Assembly (NCBI RefSeq): GCF_002008365.1
Contig: NZ_MRDL01000051.1
Span: 434,001 to 498,000 of the forward strand
Direction: 5' to 3'
From: Rhizobium leguminosarum bv. viciae USDA 2370
Lineage (GTDB): Bacteria; Pseudomonadota; Alphaproteobacteria; Rhizobiales; Rhizobiaceae
Length of the DNA stretch: 64,000 nucleotides
Part shown: in pieces, positions 17,203 through 25,717 of the stretch
Layout: each line of letters starts with the position of its first letter
How positions within the stretch are numbered: position 1 is the stretch's first letter
Program-made: the position numbers and the translations under genes
The notes under the pieces: model-generated
Told to the model about the DNA's origin: nothing
What the model saw: the letters and a program-made list of their open reading frames with translations, nothing else
Database searches by the model: none

Positions 17203-18153
17203 ATGACTCGCCTCAATGAACTCCGCCTCATCTCAAGGGTCGCCCAGATGTACCATTTGGAGGGACGGCGACAGGCGGAGATCGCAGAGCACCTTCGCCT
17301 GTCGCAGGCGACGGTGTCGCGCATGCTCAAGCGTGCAGAGGCTGAAGATATTGTCCGAACCAGCGTGACGCCCCCTGTTGGCACCTACAGCGAGCTCGAG
17401 GGCGCGCTTCGCGAGAAATATGATTTGCCGGAGGCGATCGTCGTGGAGTGCACGGAAGATCGGGACGGAGCCATCATGGCCCGTATCGGAGAGGCAGCGG
17501 CTCATCTCTTGGAGGTGACGCTTGCGCCAGGGGAGATCATCGGCGTTTCGAGTTGGAGCCAGACCATCTCCAAGATGGTCGAGAACATTCATCCGCTGAA
17601 GAGCGCTCAGGCGAAATACGTCGTCCAAACCCTTGGAGGCATGGGCGATCCTTCAGTGCAGACGCATGCGACGCAGCTTACCACGCGGCTTGCTCGCCTG
17701 ACCGGCGCTGAGCCAAAACTGCTCGCTGTGCAGGGCGTTACGACGTCCAGAGAGGCAAAATTTCTTATGCAGGCCGATCCATACGTTCGGGAGACGATGG
17801 ACTTGTTCGGCAGCATAACGCTTGCGATTGTCGGAATCGGAGCAGTCGAACCGTCCGAACTTCTCGCACGGTCCGGCAACATCTTTTCGTCTCGCGAACT
17901 CTCTGATCTCGCGGAAGCGGGAGCCGTCGGCGATATCTCACTTCGCTTCTTCGATAAAAACGGCAAGCCGGTCAAGACACCCCTGGACGACCGGGTCATA
18001 GGGCTTCCACTCGAGGATCTCGAACGGGTGGACCGGGTCATTGCTCTTGCCGGCGGGTCCAAAAAGACTGACGCTATCGCAGGGGCGCTCCGTGTGGGGG
18101 TTATCGACATGCTTGTTACCGACAAGTTTACCGCGCAGCGATTGATCGACTGA
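17203..18153 (+). CDS. SorC/DeoR-type sugar-responsive transcriptional regulator
   Basis: A 316-residue regulator. The N-terminal helix-turn-helix (about residues 20-45) contains RQAEIAEHLRLSQATVSRML. It is followed by the SorC sugar-binding domain, with GEIIGVSSWSQTISKMV and AIVGIGAVEPSELL. Such proteins bind a phosphorylated sugar effector. It sits last in the transketolase-kinase operon and probably controls both divergent operons through the three 13-bp motifs. It is convergent with the iron ABC operon. Confidence 0.92.
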   Translation: MTRLNELRLISRVAQMYHLEGRRQAEIAEHLRLSQATVSRMLKRAEAEDIVRTSVTPPVGTYSELEGALREKYDLPEAIVVECTEDRDGAIMARIGEAAAHLLEVTLAPGEIIGVSSWSQTISKMVENIHPLKSAQAKYVVQTLGGMGDPSVQTHATQLTTRLARLTGAEPKLLAVQGVTTSREAKFLMQADPYVRETMDLFGSITLAIVGIGAVEPSELLARSGNIFSSRELSDLAEAGAVGDISLRFFDKNGKPVKTPLDDRVIGLPLEDLERVDRVIALAGGSKKTDAIAGALRVGVIDMLVTDKFTAQRLID

Positions 18154-18177
18154 TGAGGCAGACTGATTTTGCCAACC

Positions 18178-18930
18178 TCAATGCGCTGTCCCATCCACAA
18201 TCACATGGTCATGGTCCATCGAGCATTTCTCCACCCGGGCCTCGACCCTGTAGATCTCCCGCAACATCTCGGCAGTGACGACGTCGCGGGGGGTGCCGCA
18301 GGCGTGCATGCGGCCGTTGGCGATGACCAGGACCTTGTCGGCGAAGCGTAGCGCCTGGTTGAGGTCGTGAATGGCGATCAGGACGATCATGCCCTTGGCG
18401 CGGGCCTGGCGGCGCATGAAGTCGAGGACTTCGACCTGGCGGTGAAGGTCGAGCGCGCTTGTTGGTTCGTCCATCAGCATGATCTCAGGCTCGCGGACCA
18501 GGGCCTGGGCGATCGAGACCAGCTGGCGCTGGCCGCCGGAAAGCGCGCCGAGATCGCGGAAGGCGATGGCGGTGATATCAAGCGCCTTCATGATCTCGTC
18601 GATGAAGCGCAGATCGCCGTCGCTGACAGCCCAGGACTGGCCCTGCTTGCGGGCAAGCAGGATGGATTCGTAGACCGTCAGCACCGCGTTTGCCGAGGTA
18701 TCCTGCGGCATGTAGCTGATGGCGTCTTTTGTCTTCGAGCCTTCGACGACGACATGGCCAGGCCCTTTGAGCAGGCCGGTGATGCGCTTGAAAAGCGTCG
18801 ACTTGCCGGCGGCGTTCGGGCCGATCACCGCCACGACCTCGCCTGATTTCATCACCGGCGTCGTCACGTCTTCGATGAAGAGTTTGCGGCCGTGATAGGC
18901 GCCGACCGCCTGCAATTGAAGCGCTACCAC
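18178..18930 (-). CDS. Iron-type ABC transporter ATP-binding protein
   Basis: A 250-residue FecE/FhuC-like ATPase. Walker A is GPNAAGKST, the signature is LSGGQRQLVSIAQAL, and Walker B is IMLMDEPTSALD. It is the third gene of an importer operon and overlaps the permease gene by 7 bases. Substrate is likely an Fe(III)-siderophore, haem or a related chelate (inferred from the family and the upstream IRO box). Confidence 0.93.
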   Translation of the reverse strand: MVALQLQAVGAYHGRKLFIEDVTTPVMKSGEVVAVIGPNAAGKSTLFKRITGLLKGPGHVVVEGSKTKDAISYMPQDTSANAVLTVYESILLARKQGQSWAVSDGDLRFIDEIMKALDITAIAFRDLGALSGGQRQLVSIAQALVREPEIMLMDEPTSALDLHRQVEVLDFMRRQARAKGMIVLIAIHDLNQALRFADKVLVIANGRMHACGTPRDVVTAEMLREIYRVEARVEKCSMDHDHVIVDGTAH

Positions 18931-19994
18931 GATCGGCTCCTGTTCGAGAGGATGAGCGAGAAAAAGAAGGGTACGCCAACCAGCGCGGTGATGATGCCGA
19001 TCGGGAAGACGACGCCTGGTATGATCGACTTCGAGACGATCGAGGTCAGCGAGAGCAGCAGCGCGCCCGACAAGATCGATCCCGGCAGGAAGAAGCGCTG
19101 ATCCTCGCCGAGGATCATGCGCGCGATATGCGGCCCGACGAGGCCGACGAAGCCGATCGTCCCGACGAAGCTCACAGGCACTGCGGCAAGCAGCGAGACC
19201 ACAAGCATGGTTTCGAGCCGGATGCGGCGGACATTGACGCCGAAGCTTGCAGCCTTGTCCTCGCCGAGGCGGATGGCGGTCAGCGCCCAGGCGTTGCGGG
19301 CAAAGAGCGGAAGTGCTGCCAACAGGACGGCAAGCGTCACCCAGATCTTCGGCCAGGTGGCCTTGGTGAGGCTGCCCATCGTCCAGAAGACGACGGCCGA
19401 CAGCGCCTGTTCGGAGGCCAGATATTGCAGGAAGGCGAGAGCCGCATTGAAGGTGAAGACCAGCGCGATGCCGAGCAGCACCACCGTCTGCACCGAGACG
19501 CCACGGGCTTGCGAGATGAAATGGATGAAGAGCGTGGCGATCAGCGCCATGATGAAGGCATTGACCGGCACCAGCAGCCCGGCCGCTACAGGCAGAAGCG
19601 GAACGCTGGTGACGATGGCAAGTGCGGCACCGAAACTTGCTGCTGCCGAAATGCCGAGCGTGAAGGGGCTGGCGAGCGGATTGGCGAGGATCGTCTGCAT
19701 CTGCGCACCGGCGACGGAGAGCGATGCACCGACGACGATCGCCATCACGGCAACCGGCATGCGGATGCCCCAGACGACGGCGCGCACCTGATCCGAAACC
19801 GAGGAGGGGTCGAGAAGGGCAGCGACGACTTCACTGAGACCATAGCGGGCCGGCCCCCAGGCGAGATCGACGGCAAAGGACAGGCAGAGCGCTGCCGTCA
19901 TGGCGGCAAGGATCAGAAGCTTGCGCCGGGCGAGGGCGCGGTAGCGCTCCTTCCCGGCTTCGGCTTCGATCGATATGGCGGCGATCTCGGCCAT
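18924..19994 (-). CDS. Iron-type ABC transporter permease (FecCD)
   Basis: A 356-residue inner-membrane permease of the BtuC/FecCD family with about nine or ten helices. Typical loops are GASLSVAGAQMQTILANPLASPFTLGIS (given as one family block) and GTIGFVGLVGPHIARMILGED. Only one permease gene is present, so it should act as a homodimer. It lies 6 bases after the binding-protein gene. Confidence 0.93.
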   Translation of the reverse strand: MAEIAAISIEAEAGKERYRALARRKLLILAAMTAALCLSFAVDLAWGPARYGLSEVVAALLDPSSVSDQVRAVVWGIRMPVAVMAIVVGASLSVAGAQMQTILANPLASPFTLGISAAASFGAALAIVTSVPLLPVAAGLLVPVNAFIMALIATLFIHFISQARGVSVQTVVLLGIALVFTFNAALAFLQYLASEQALSAVVFWTMGSLTKATWPKIWVTLAVLLAALPLFARNAWALTAIRLGEDKAASFGVNVRRIRLETMLVVSLLAAVPVSFVGTIGFVGLVGPHIARMILGEDQRFFLPGSILSGALLLSLTSIVSKSIIPGVVFPIGIITALVGVPFFFSLILSNRSRSW

Positions 19995-20000
19995 GTCGGG

Positions 20001-21137
20001 TTACTGACCCGCCTTGGCGTCGACCCAGTAACCCGGCTGGTAAGCGACCAGCAGGAATTTTTCGTGGAATTCCTTGAAGGTGGCGTCGGGATCGAGATCG
20101 GCAAAGAGGTTCGGATGGAACCACTTGGCCAGCTGCTGGACGGCGACGAACTGGTAGGGGCTGGTATAGAACTGATGCCAGATCGCATGGACATTGCCGC
20201 CGGCAACCGCCCTGGAGCCGGTGAAGGCAGGGTTTTCCATCAGCATGTTCAGCGCTTTGCGGCTGTCGTCGAAGGTGGCGGCAGCATTGGGACCGACATT
20301 CACATAATCCTTGGCATTCTTGGTCTGGCTCCAGTTGGAGCCGGTGACGACGATGACGTCAGGATTGGAGGCGACGACCTGCTCGGCATTGATCGAGCCG
20401 GTATAGCCCGGCAGGAAATCGGAGCCGAGATTGTGGCCGCCGGCCCAATCGACCATCAGGCCGAAATTGTCGGGACCGAAGGTGCCGCAGCATTCGACCA
20501 GGCCTGCGGCGCGATACATGAAGACATTTGGCTTCGGCGGATTGGCGGCCTTCAGCTTGTCGGTGACGCGGGCCATCTGCTCTTTCCAGAAGCTGGCGAC
20601 GGCTTCGGCGCGATCCTCATGGCCGAAGATCTGGCCGAGGATCTTCAGGCTCGGCTCGGTGTTGGCGAGGATATGCTCGCGGAAATCGATGTAGACGATC
20701 TTCACGCCGATGCCGTTCAGCATGTCTTCGAGCTTCACCTCGTCAGCGGCCGCCTTGTTGCCGATCGGCAGCAGCAGCACATCGGGATGAAGCTTGACGA
20801 CCGTCTCGGTCTGCAGCGTGCCGTCTGTGAGGTTACCGAGGAAGGGCAGGTCCTTGCCCTTCGGAAACTTCTCGACATAGGCGTTGAAGCCGTCCTTGTC
20901 GGTTGTCCAGAGATCGTTGCGCCAGCCGACGATCTTGGCGAAGGGATCTTCCTTCTCGATGGGTGCTACGGCGTAGAGCATGCGGCCTTCCCCAAGGATC
21001 ACACGTTCGACCGGCTTGTCGAAGGTCACTTCGCGGCCCGCGACATCCTTGACGGTGAAGGATTGCGCCCAGGCCGAAAGCGGCATCAGGCTCGCAATCG
21101 CCGCTGCGGAGACTGCGAGTATTTTCACGAAATTCAT
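20001..21137 (-). CDS. Iron-type ABC transporter periplasmic binding protein
   Basis: A 378-residue type III periplasmic-binding (TroA-like) protein. The signal peptide ends at about residue 25 (LSAWAQ). FTVKDVAGREVTFDKPVERVI is the usual entry strand and the C-terminal lobe follows a long helix. It is longer than most FepB/BtuF proteins. A Cys pair, VECCG, lies mid-protein. It is the first gene of the operon. The IRO box lies 49 bases upstream of its start, pointing to control by iron through RirA. Confidence 0.9.
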   Translation of the reverse strand: MNFVKILAVSAAAIASLMPLSAWAQSFTVKDVAGREVTFDKPVERVILGEGRMLYAVAPIEKEDPFAKIVGWRNDLWTTDKDGFNAYVEKFPKGKDLPFLGNLTDGTLQTETVVKLHPDVLLLPIGNKAAADEVKLEDMLNGIGVKIVYIDFREHILANTEPSLKILGQIFGHEDRAEAVASFWKEQMARVTDKLKAANPPKPNVFMYRAAGLVECCGTFGPDNFGLMVDWAGGHNLGSDFLPGYTGSINAEQVVASNPDVIVVTGSNWSQTKNAKDYVNVGPNAAATFDDSRKALNMLMENPAFTGSRAVAGGNVHAIWHQFYTSPYQFVAVQQLAKWFHPNLFADLDPDATFKEFHEKFLLVAYQPGYWVDAKAGQ

Positions 21138-21185
21138 CTGGAAATTCCCCCGAGGTCTGAATAATGTCCGCAGGCATAAGAAATA

Positions 21186-21200
21186 TGACTTTATGAATCA
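21186..21200. promoter_or_regulatory. IRO box (RirA-type iron-responsive operator)
   Basis: TGACTTTATGAATCA fits the TGA-N9-TCA rule for IRO motifs of rhizobia. It lies in an AT-rich stretch between the binding-protein gene and the divergent methyltransferase gene and could control both. Confidence 0.6.
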
Positions 21201-21252
21201 AGTTATATGTTTTAGAGCGTTTCCAAACTGATCCGATGCCGGGGTGCCTCAG

Positions 21253-22038
21253 ATGAATTCCATGAACACGAACTACTCCATCCGCGATGAAATCCGCGAC
21301 TTCTGGTCGGAACGGGCGGCGACCTTCGATCAGAGCGTCGGCCATGAAATCTTTTCGGAAGCGGAGCGGAAAGGCTGGCAGCGGCTGATCAGAAAGCATC
21401 TGGGTGAGGGCCAAGGTCGCGCGGCACTCGATCTTGCCTGCGGCACCGCCGTCATCTCGCATCTGATGCATGGTGCCGGCTTTGCAGTCACCGGCCTCGA
21501 CTGGTCGGATGCAATGCTGGCGCAGGCGCGCGCCAAGGCGAAGAAACGCGGCACCGATATCCGCTTCGTGTCCGGCGACGCCGAAAACACGATGGAACCA
21601 CGGGGAAGCTACGACGTCATCACCAACCGGCATCTCGTCTGGACGCTGGTGGACCCGGCTGCTGCCTTCAAGGAATGGTTCGCGGTACTAAAGCCGGGCG
21701 GTAAGGTGCTGATCCTCGACGGCAATATGGGTAGGGAAACCTGGGTCAAGGGCCTGCAGAAGCTCTGGACGAAGGTGACCGGCAAGCCGGCGGCGAGCCA
21801 CATGACGCCGGAGATGATGGCGCGGCACCAGAAGATCCGCTCACGCGTCCATTTCTCCAGCCAGATGCCGGCCGAAGCGGTCGTCGATCTTCTGCGTCAA
21901 GCCGGATTTTCAGACATCGTCGTCGACCGCAAGCTTGGGGATATCCATTGGGCTCAGGCCCGCAAAATGCCGTTCCTGCGCGGACTCGAGCGCATGGTGC
22001 AGGAGCGGTTTGCGATTTGTGCGCGTAAGCCTGGGTGA
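21253..22038 (+). CDS. Class I SAM-dependent methyltransferase
   Basis: About 261 residues with a Rossmann methyltransferase core. Motif I is ALDLACGTAVISHLM, motif II/III is GLDWSDAMLAQAR and FVSGDAEN, and a post-motif reads LKPGGKVLILDG. The start is uncertain: ATG 21253 is used, with GTG 21244 and ATG 21262 as options. The substrate is unknown. Its divergent placement to an iron-type importer across an IRO box suggests a role in metallophore chemistry, which is inference only. Confidence 0.85.
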   Translation: MNSMNTNYSIRDEIRDFWSERAATFDQSVGHEIFSEAERKGWQRLIRKHLGEGQGRAALDLACGTAVISHLMHGAGFAVTGLDWSDAMLAQARAKAKKRGTDIRFVSGDAENTMEPRGSYDVITNRHLVWTLVDPAAAFKEWFAVLKPGGKVLILDGNMGRETWVKGLQKLWTKVTGKPAASHMTPEMMARHQKIRSRVHFSSQMPAEAVVDLLRQAGFSDIVVDRKLGDIHWAQARKMPFLRGLERMVQERFAICARKPG

Positions 22039-22065
22039 TGGGGTTGGTGCCGGCGCTGCGGCTTG

Positions 22066-22116
22066 CTCCCTCTTCTCCCCTCGGGGAGAAGGTGGCCCGC
22101 AGGGTCGGATGAGGGG
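22066..22116 (+). repeat. GC-rich palindromic intergenic repeat, copy 1
   Basis: CTTCTCCCC-T-CGGGGAGAAG-type palindrome followed by a tail ending GGATGAGGGG. The same layout occurs at 31880-31927 and, inverted, at 22178-22229. Confidence 0.75.
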
Positions 22117-22177
22117 CCGCACGACACACCATTCATTGCCCTTCGCTTGGCAGTGCATGCGCTCCTGTCGTCGCTTA

Positions 22178-22229
22178 CCCCCTCATCGCCTCGCTATCGC
22201 TCCGGCACTTCTCCCCGCTCGGGAGAAGC
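22178..22229 (-). repeat. GC-rich palindromic intergenic repeat, copy 2 (inverted)
   Basis: It starts CCCCTCATCGCC and ends with CTTCTCCCCGCTCGGGAGAAG. It is in opposite orientation to copy 1, with 61 bases between. The rest of the 22039-22388 gap holds only a GCGATCGAT/ATCGATCGC hairpin at 22342-22366; I see no gene there. Confidence 0.7.
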
Positions 22230-22388
22230 GGGATGTGGCACCGACGCGCGTCCTCTTTTGGGTCTTGGTGCGGCGGCTATGGTTAGGGGAGTTTGCCGTA
22301 CCGTATGCCGGCCCTTCGCGGGGCTCAGGGCGTTCGGCGCTGCGATCGATTCACTGGATCGATCGCTCCCGCTTTGCGGGACCGCGCC

Positions 22389-23435
22389 TCACCCACCGGT
22401 GACACTCATATGCCGCGCCACGGCAGGGCGGTTATGCGTGCGGTCGATGATGAAGTCGTGGCCTTTGGGTTTGCGAGTGATGGCCTCGTCGATGGCGGCG
22501 TGGAGGAGGGCATCGTCTTCAGTGGCGCGGAGTGCCGCGCGGAGATCGGCGGCGTCGTTCTGGCCGAGGCACATGTAGAGCGTGCCGGTGCAGGTGAGGC
22601 GCACGCGGTTGCAGCTCTCACAGAAATTATGGGTCATCGGAGTGATGAAGCCGAGGCGGCCGCCGGTTTCCTCGACCCTGACGTAACGCGCCGGGCCGCC
22701 AGTCTGGTAATCGATGTCGACAAGGGTGAACTGGTCTTCGAGATCGGCGCGCAGTTTCGAAAGCGGCAGATACTGGTCGGTGCGGTCTTCTTCGATCTCA
22801 CCCATCGGCATGGTTTCGATGACGGTCAAATCCATGCCGCGGCCGTGGGCGAAGCGCAGAAGCTCCGGCATCTCGGCATCGTTGAAATCCTTCAGCGCCA
22901 CGGCGTTGAGCTTGACCTTCAGCCCGGCTTTCTGAGCGGCATCGATGCCTTCCATGACCTTTGCGAAATCGCCCCAGCGGGTGATCTTGCGGAACTTGTC
23001 GGGATCGAGCGTGTCGAGTGAAACATTGATGCGGCGTACGCCACAATCATAAAGCTCCTCGGCATGGCGGGAAAGCTGCGAACCGTTGGTCGTCAGCGTC
23101 AGCTCATCGAGGCCGGAGCCGATCTTCTGGCCGAGCTGGCGCACCAGATACATGATATTCTTGCGCACCAGCGGCTCGCCGCCGGTCAGCCTGATCTTGC
23201 TGACACCCTTGGCGATGAAGGCGGAACAGAGCCGGTCGAGCTCTTCCAGCGTCAAGAGATCCTTCTTCGGCAGGAAGGTCATGTTCTCCGCCATGCAATA
23301 GGTGCAGCGGAAATCGCAGCGGTCGGTGACGGAGACGCGGAGATAGGTGACCGCCCGCCCGAAGGGGTCGATCATCGGGTCCGCACCTGCCACCAGCGGC
23401 GATGCATTGCCTATCGTTCCAACTCTGCTGTTCAC
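22389..23435 (-). CDS. moaA: GTP 3',8-cyclase MoaA
   Basis: A 349-residue radical-SAM enzyme that starts molybdopterin synthesis by cyclising GTP. The N-terminal cluster motif CDFRCTYC (CxxxCxxC) binds the SAM 4Fe-4S. The C-terminal cluster cysteines appear in NFCESCNRVRLTCTG, and LRLTGGEPL is a family motif. I chose GTG 23435 behind GGAGATACAG; the longer open frame adds an unlikely extension. It is isolated from mobA-mobB by 17 kb. Confidence 0.95.
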   Translation of the reverse strand: MNSRVGTIGNASPLVAGADPMIDPFGRAVTYLRVSVTDRCDFRCTYCMAENMTFLPKKDLLTLEELDRLCSAFIAKGVSKIRLTGGEPLVRKNIMYLVRQLGQKIGSGLDELTLTTNGSQLSRHAEELYDCGVRRINVSLDTLDPDKFRKITRWGDFAKVMEGIDAAQKAGLKVKLNAVALKDFNDAEMPELLRFAHGRGMDLTVIETMPMGEIEEDRTDQYLPLSKLRADLEDQFTLVDIDYQTGGPARYVRVEETGGRLGFITPMTHNFCESCNRVRLTCTGTLYMCLGQNDAADLRAALRATEDDALLHAAIDEAITRKPKGHDFIIDRTHNRPAVARHMSVTGG

Positions 23436-23568
23436 CTGTATCTCCGTACTCTCGTCAATGTGGGCATATGCTATTGTCGCGTCAAGGGAAACAGCCCGCG
23501 CGAGCATGCCAATTTCAGCTTGCGCTGAAAAAGATCAGCGCCTACTCCTCGCATGAGAAGAGGACAAA

Positions 23569-23946
23569 ATGATGAGCGATATCTGGCCGAGCGAACTTCG
23601 CGTCTCGAAAGACAGGCAGCGGCTGGTGGTGACCTTCAACGACGGCCAGAGCTTCGACCTGTCGGCAGAGCTCTTGCGTGTGCTGTCGCCCTCGGCCGAG
23701 GTGCAGGGCCACGGGCCAGGGCAGAAGGTGACGGTGCCAGGCAAACGCAATGTCGCGATCATCTCGATGATGCCGACCGGCAATTACGCCGTTCGGATCG
23801 GCTTCGACGACATGCACGATACCGGCATCTACACCTGGACCTATCTGCGCGAGCTCGGCGAACGCGGCGCTGAGCTGTTTTCCGCCTACGAGGACGAGCT
23901 CAGCGAAAAGGGCATGAACCGCGACACGGCGGAGAAGCCGCGCTGA
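23569..23946 (+). CDS. DUF971 domain protein
   Basis: A 125-residue soluble protein of the DUF971 (GBBH-like N-terminal) family. WPSELRVSKDRQRLVVTFNDG begins the domain; NYAVRIGFDDMHDTGIYTW ends it. Such proteins are small and often linked to Fe-S or carnitine-like enzymes. Two ATG codons in tandem (23569, 23572) follow GAGAAGAGGAC. Function is unknown; it stands alone, divergent from moaA. Confidence 0.85.
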   Translation: MMSDIWPSELRVSKDRQRLVVTFNDGQSFDLSAELLRVLSPSAEVQGHGPGQKVTVPGKRNVAIISMMPTGNYAVRIGFDDMHDTGIYTWTYLRELGERGAELFSAYEDELSEKGMNRDTAEKPR

Positions 23947-24008
23947 GGGCCACGAGGGTGCCGCTATCGCTTTCAATCCACACATAATTCCAGCCATCGG
24001 GGGGCCAT

Positions 24009-25199
24009 ATGGCGAAAACGAACGGAAAGAACTGGCTGCGCGCCAAGGGCAGCGCCAGCGGCAGCAAGGTGACCTTCCTCGAACTGTTCTTCGACCTGGT
24101 CTTCGTCTTTTCGATCTCGCAGCTCTCGCATGCGCTCGCCGCCCACTATACGCCGCTTGGTGCTGCCGAAGCGGCGCTGATGACCTTCGCCGTCTGGTGG
24201 GTGTGGATCTTTACCGCCTGGGTGACGAACTGGCTCGATCCCGAGAAAATGCCGGTGCGCGGCATGCTGGTGGCGCTGATGATGCTCGGGTTGCTGCTGT
24301 CTGCCTCCATCCCCGAGGCCTTTGGCGACAAGGGGCTGCTGTTTGCCGGCGCCTATGTGGCGATGCAGGTCGGGCGCTCGCTGTTTACGACCTATGCGAT
24401 GACGCGCGTCGACCGCCCCAACACGCTGAATTTCGTCCGCATCACCACCTGGCTCGTGGCAGCAGGGGTCTTCTGGATTGCCGGCGGGCTGCTCGAGCAT
24501 GAAGCCCGGCTGATCGCCTGGGTGATTGCGCTTGCGATCGAATATGCCGGGCCGGCCGCGGGCTTTGCCGTGCCGGGGCTCGGCCGCTCGACGGCGCGGG
24601 ACTGGGACGTTTCCGGCGCGCATATGGCCGAGCGCTGCGCGCTCTTCGTCATCATCTGCCTCGGTGAAGCGATCCTCGTTTCCGGCCGCACCTTTTCGGA
24701 GCTGCCGTTCTCCGGGCTGACCAGCGTCGTCTTCGTCACCGGCTTCATCGGCACGGTCGCCATGTGGTGGCTCTATTTCCGCTTCGGCCACGGGCGCGCT
24801 GCCCACCGCATCGAGCATGAAGAGACGCCGGGCAGCTTGGCGCGGCAGGCCTTCACCTATGGGCATATTCCGATTCTTGCCGGCATCATCGTCCATGCGG
24901 TGGCGGTCGAGTTCATGTTCTCGCATCCGCATGAGACCGGCAATCTCGGCATCGCTGCGGCCGTGCTCGGCGGTTCCGGCCTGTTCCTGATCGGCAATCT
25001 CTGGTTCAAGGGCGCGACCAGCGGCCAGCTGCCGCTATCACATCTGGCCGGCCTCGTGTTTCTGATCCTGCTCGCCTTCGCAGCACCCTTCATCGAGGTC
25101 TATTTGATGGGCATTCTGGCGACGCTGGTGCTGATCATCGTCGCCGCCTGGGAATATCGCTCGCTGACCGGCACGACGGCGGCGCCGACGCTGCATTGA
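24009..25199 (+). CDS. ltrA: Low temperature requirement protein A (LtrA) family membrane protein
   Basis: A 396-residue polytopic inner-membrane protein with about ten to twelve helices. VTFLELFFDLVFVFSISQLSHAL at the N-terminus is the LtrA signature. HMAERCALFVIICLGEAILV is a second conserved block. The family is named from a Listeria cold-growth locus and its biochemical role is not known. It converges on the marR gene with only 3 bases between. Confidence 0.9.
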   Translation: MAKTNGKNWLRAKGSASGSKVTFLELFFDLVFVFSISQLSHALAAHYTPLGAAEAALMTFAVWWVWIFTAWVTNWLDPEKMPVRGMLVALMMLGLLLSASIPEAFGDKGLLFAGAYVAMQVGRSLFTTYAMTRVDRPNTLNFVRITTWLVAAGVFWIAGGLLEHEARLIAWVIALAIEYAGPAAGFAVPGLGRSTARDWDVSGAHMAERCALFVIICLGEAILVSGRTFSELPFSGLTSVVFVTGFIGTVAMWWLYFRFGHGRAAHRIEHEETPGSLARQAFTYGHIPILAGIIVHAVAVEFMFSHPHETGNLGIAAAVLGGSGLFLIGNLWFKGATSGQLPLSHLAGLVFLILLAFAAPFIEVYLMGILATLVLIIVAAWEYRSLTGTTAAPTLH

Positions 25200-25202
25200 G
25201 CA

Positions 25203-25670
25203 TCAGTCCTCGTCGCGCAGATCTTTCATCAGCACCGTGATGATCCGCTCCATCGAATCGGCGGTCGCCATGCATTGCTCGATCGGCTCGTCCGATAGCA
25301 CGCGGTCGATGAGGCCGGTCTGGATGGCCATGGCTTCCTCACTGAGCTTCCGACCCTCTGGTGTCAAATAGAGGCGCAGCACGCGCTTGTCTCGCTCGTC
25401 ATCGCGGCGAAGGAGCAGACCGCGCTTCTCCATCTGCGGCAAGAGCATGCTCATATTGGAGCGGCCGACCAGCAGCTTGCGCGCCAGCTCCTGCTGCGAA
25501 ATGCCTTCGAAACGGTAGAGATTGACCAGGATATCGAGGTGCGGCGGCTTGATGTCGAGATCGGCAAGCGAGCGGGCCAATGACTGCTGCATCAGCTGGC
25601 AGGCGCGAGCCACCGCGATCCAACTGCGAAAACGCGGATGATCCCAGGGAAGGGATTGATTTTTGTTCAT
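25203..25670 (-). CDS. MarR-family transcriptional regulator
   Basis: A 155-residue winged-helix regulator. The recognition region is ISQQELARKLLVGRSNMSMLLPQMEKRGLL, and the wing is RRDDERDKRVLRLYLT. It is divergent from the alpha/beta hydrolase gene. The 47-base gap holds a perfect inverted repeat (25684-25699) overlapping the likely promoters, so it probably represses itself and the hydrolase. Confidence 0.92.
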   Translation of the reverse strand: MNKNQSLPWDHPRFRSWIAVARACQLMQQSLARSLADLDIKPPHLDILVNLYRFEGISQQELARKLLVGRSNMSMLLPQMEKRGLLLRRDDERDKRVLRLYLTPEGRKLSEEAMAIQTGLIDRVLSDEPIEQCMATADSMERIITVLMKDLRDED

Positions 25671-25683
25671 CGTTGTACTTTAT

Positions 25684-25699
25684 TGTTCAGTGTTGAACA
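25684..25699. promoter_or_regulatory. Putative MarR operator
   Basis: TGTTCA-GTGT-TGAACA is a perfect 6-bp inverted repeat with a 4-base spacer, between the marR gene and the hydrolase gene. Confidence 0.6.
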
Positions 25700-25717
25700 G
25701 TCTTTTGGAATCCCACT

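Noticed and set aside
19128..21164. Antisense open frame of 678 codons opposite the iron ABC operon
   Set aside because: It runs across two genuine genes and is rich in Arg, Asp, Gly and His with no domain; it is a codon-bias shadow.
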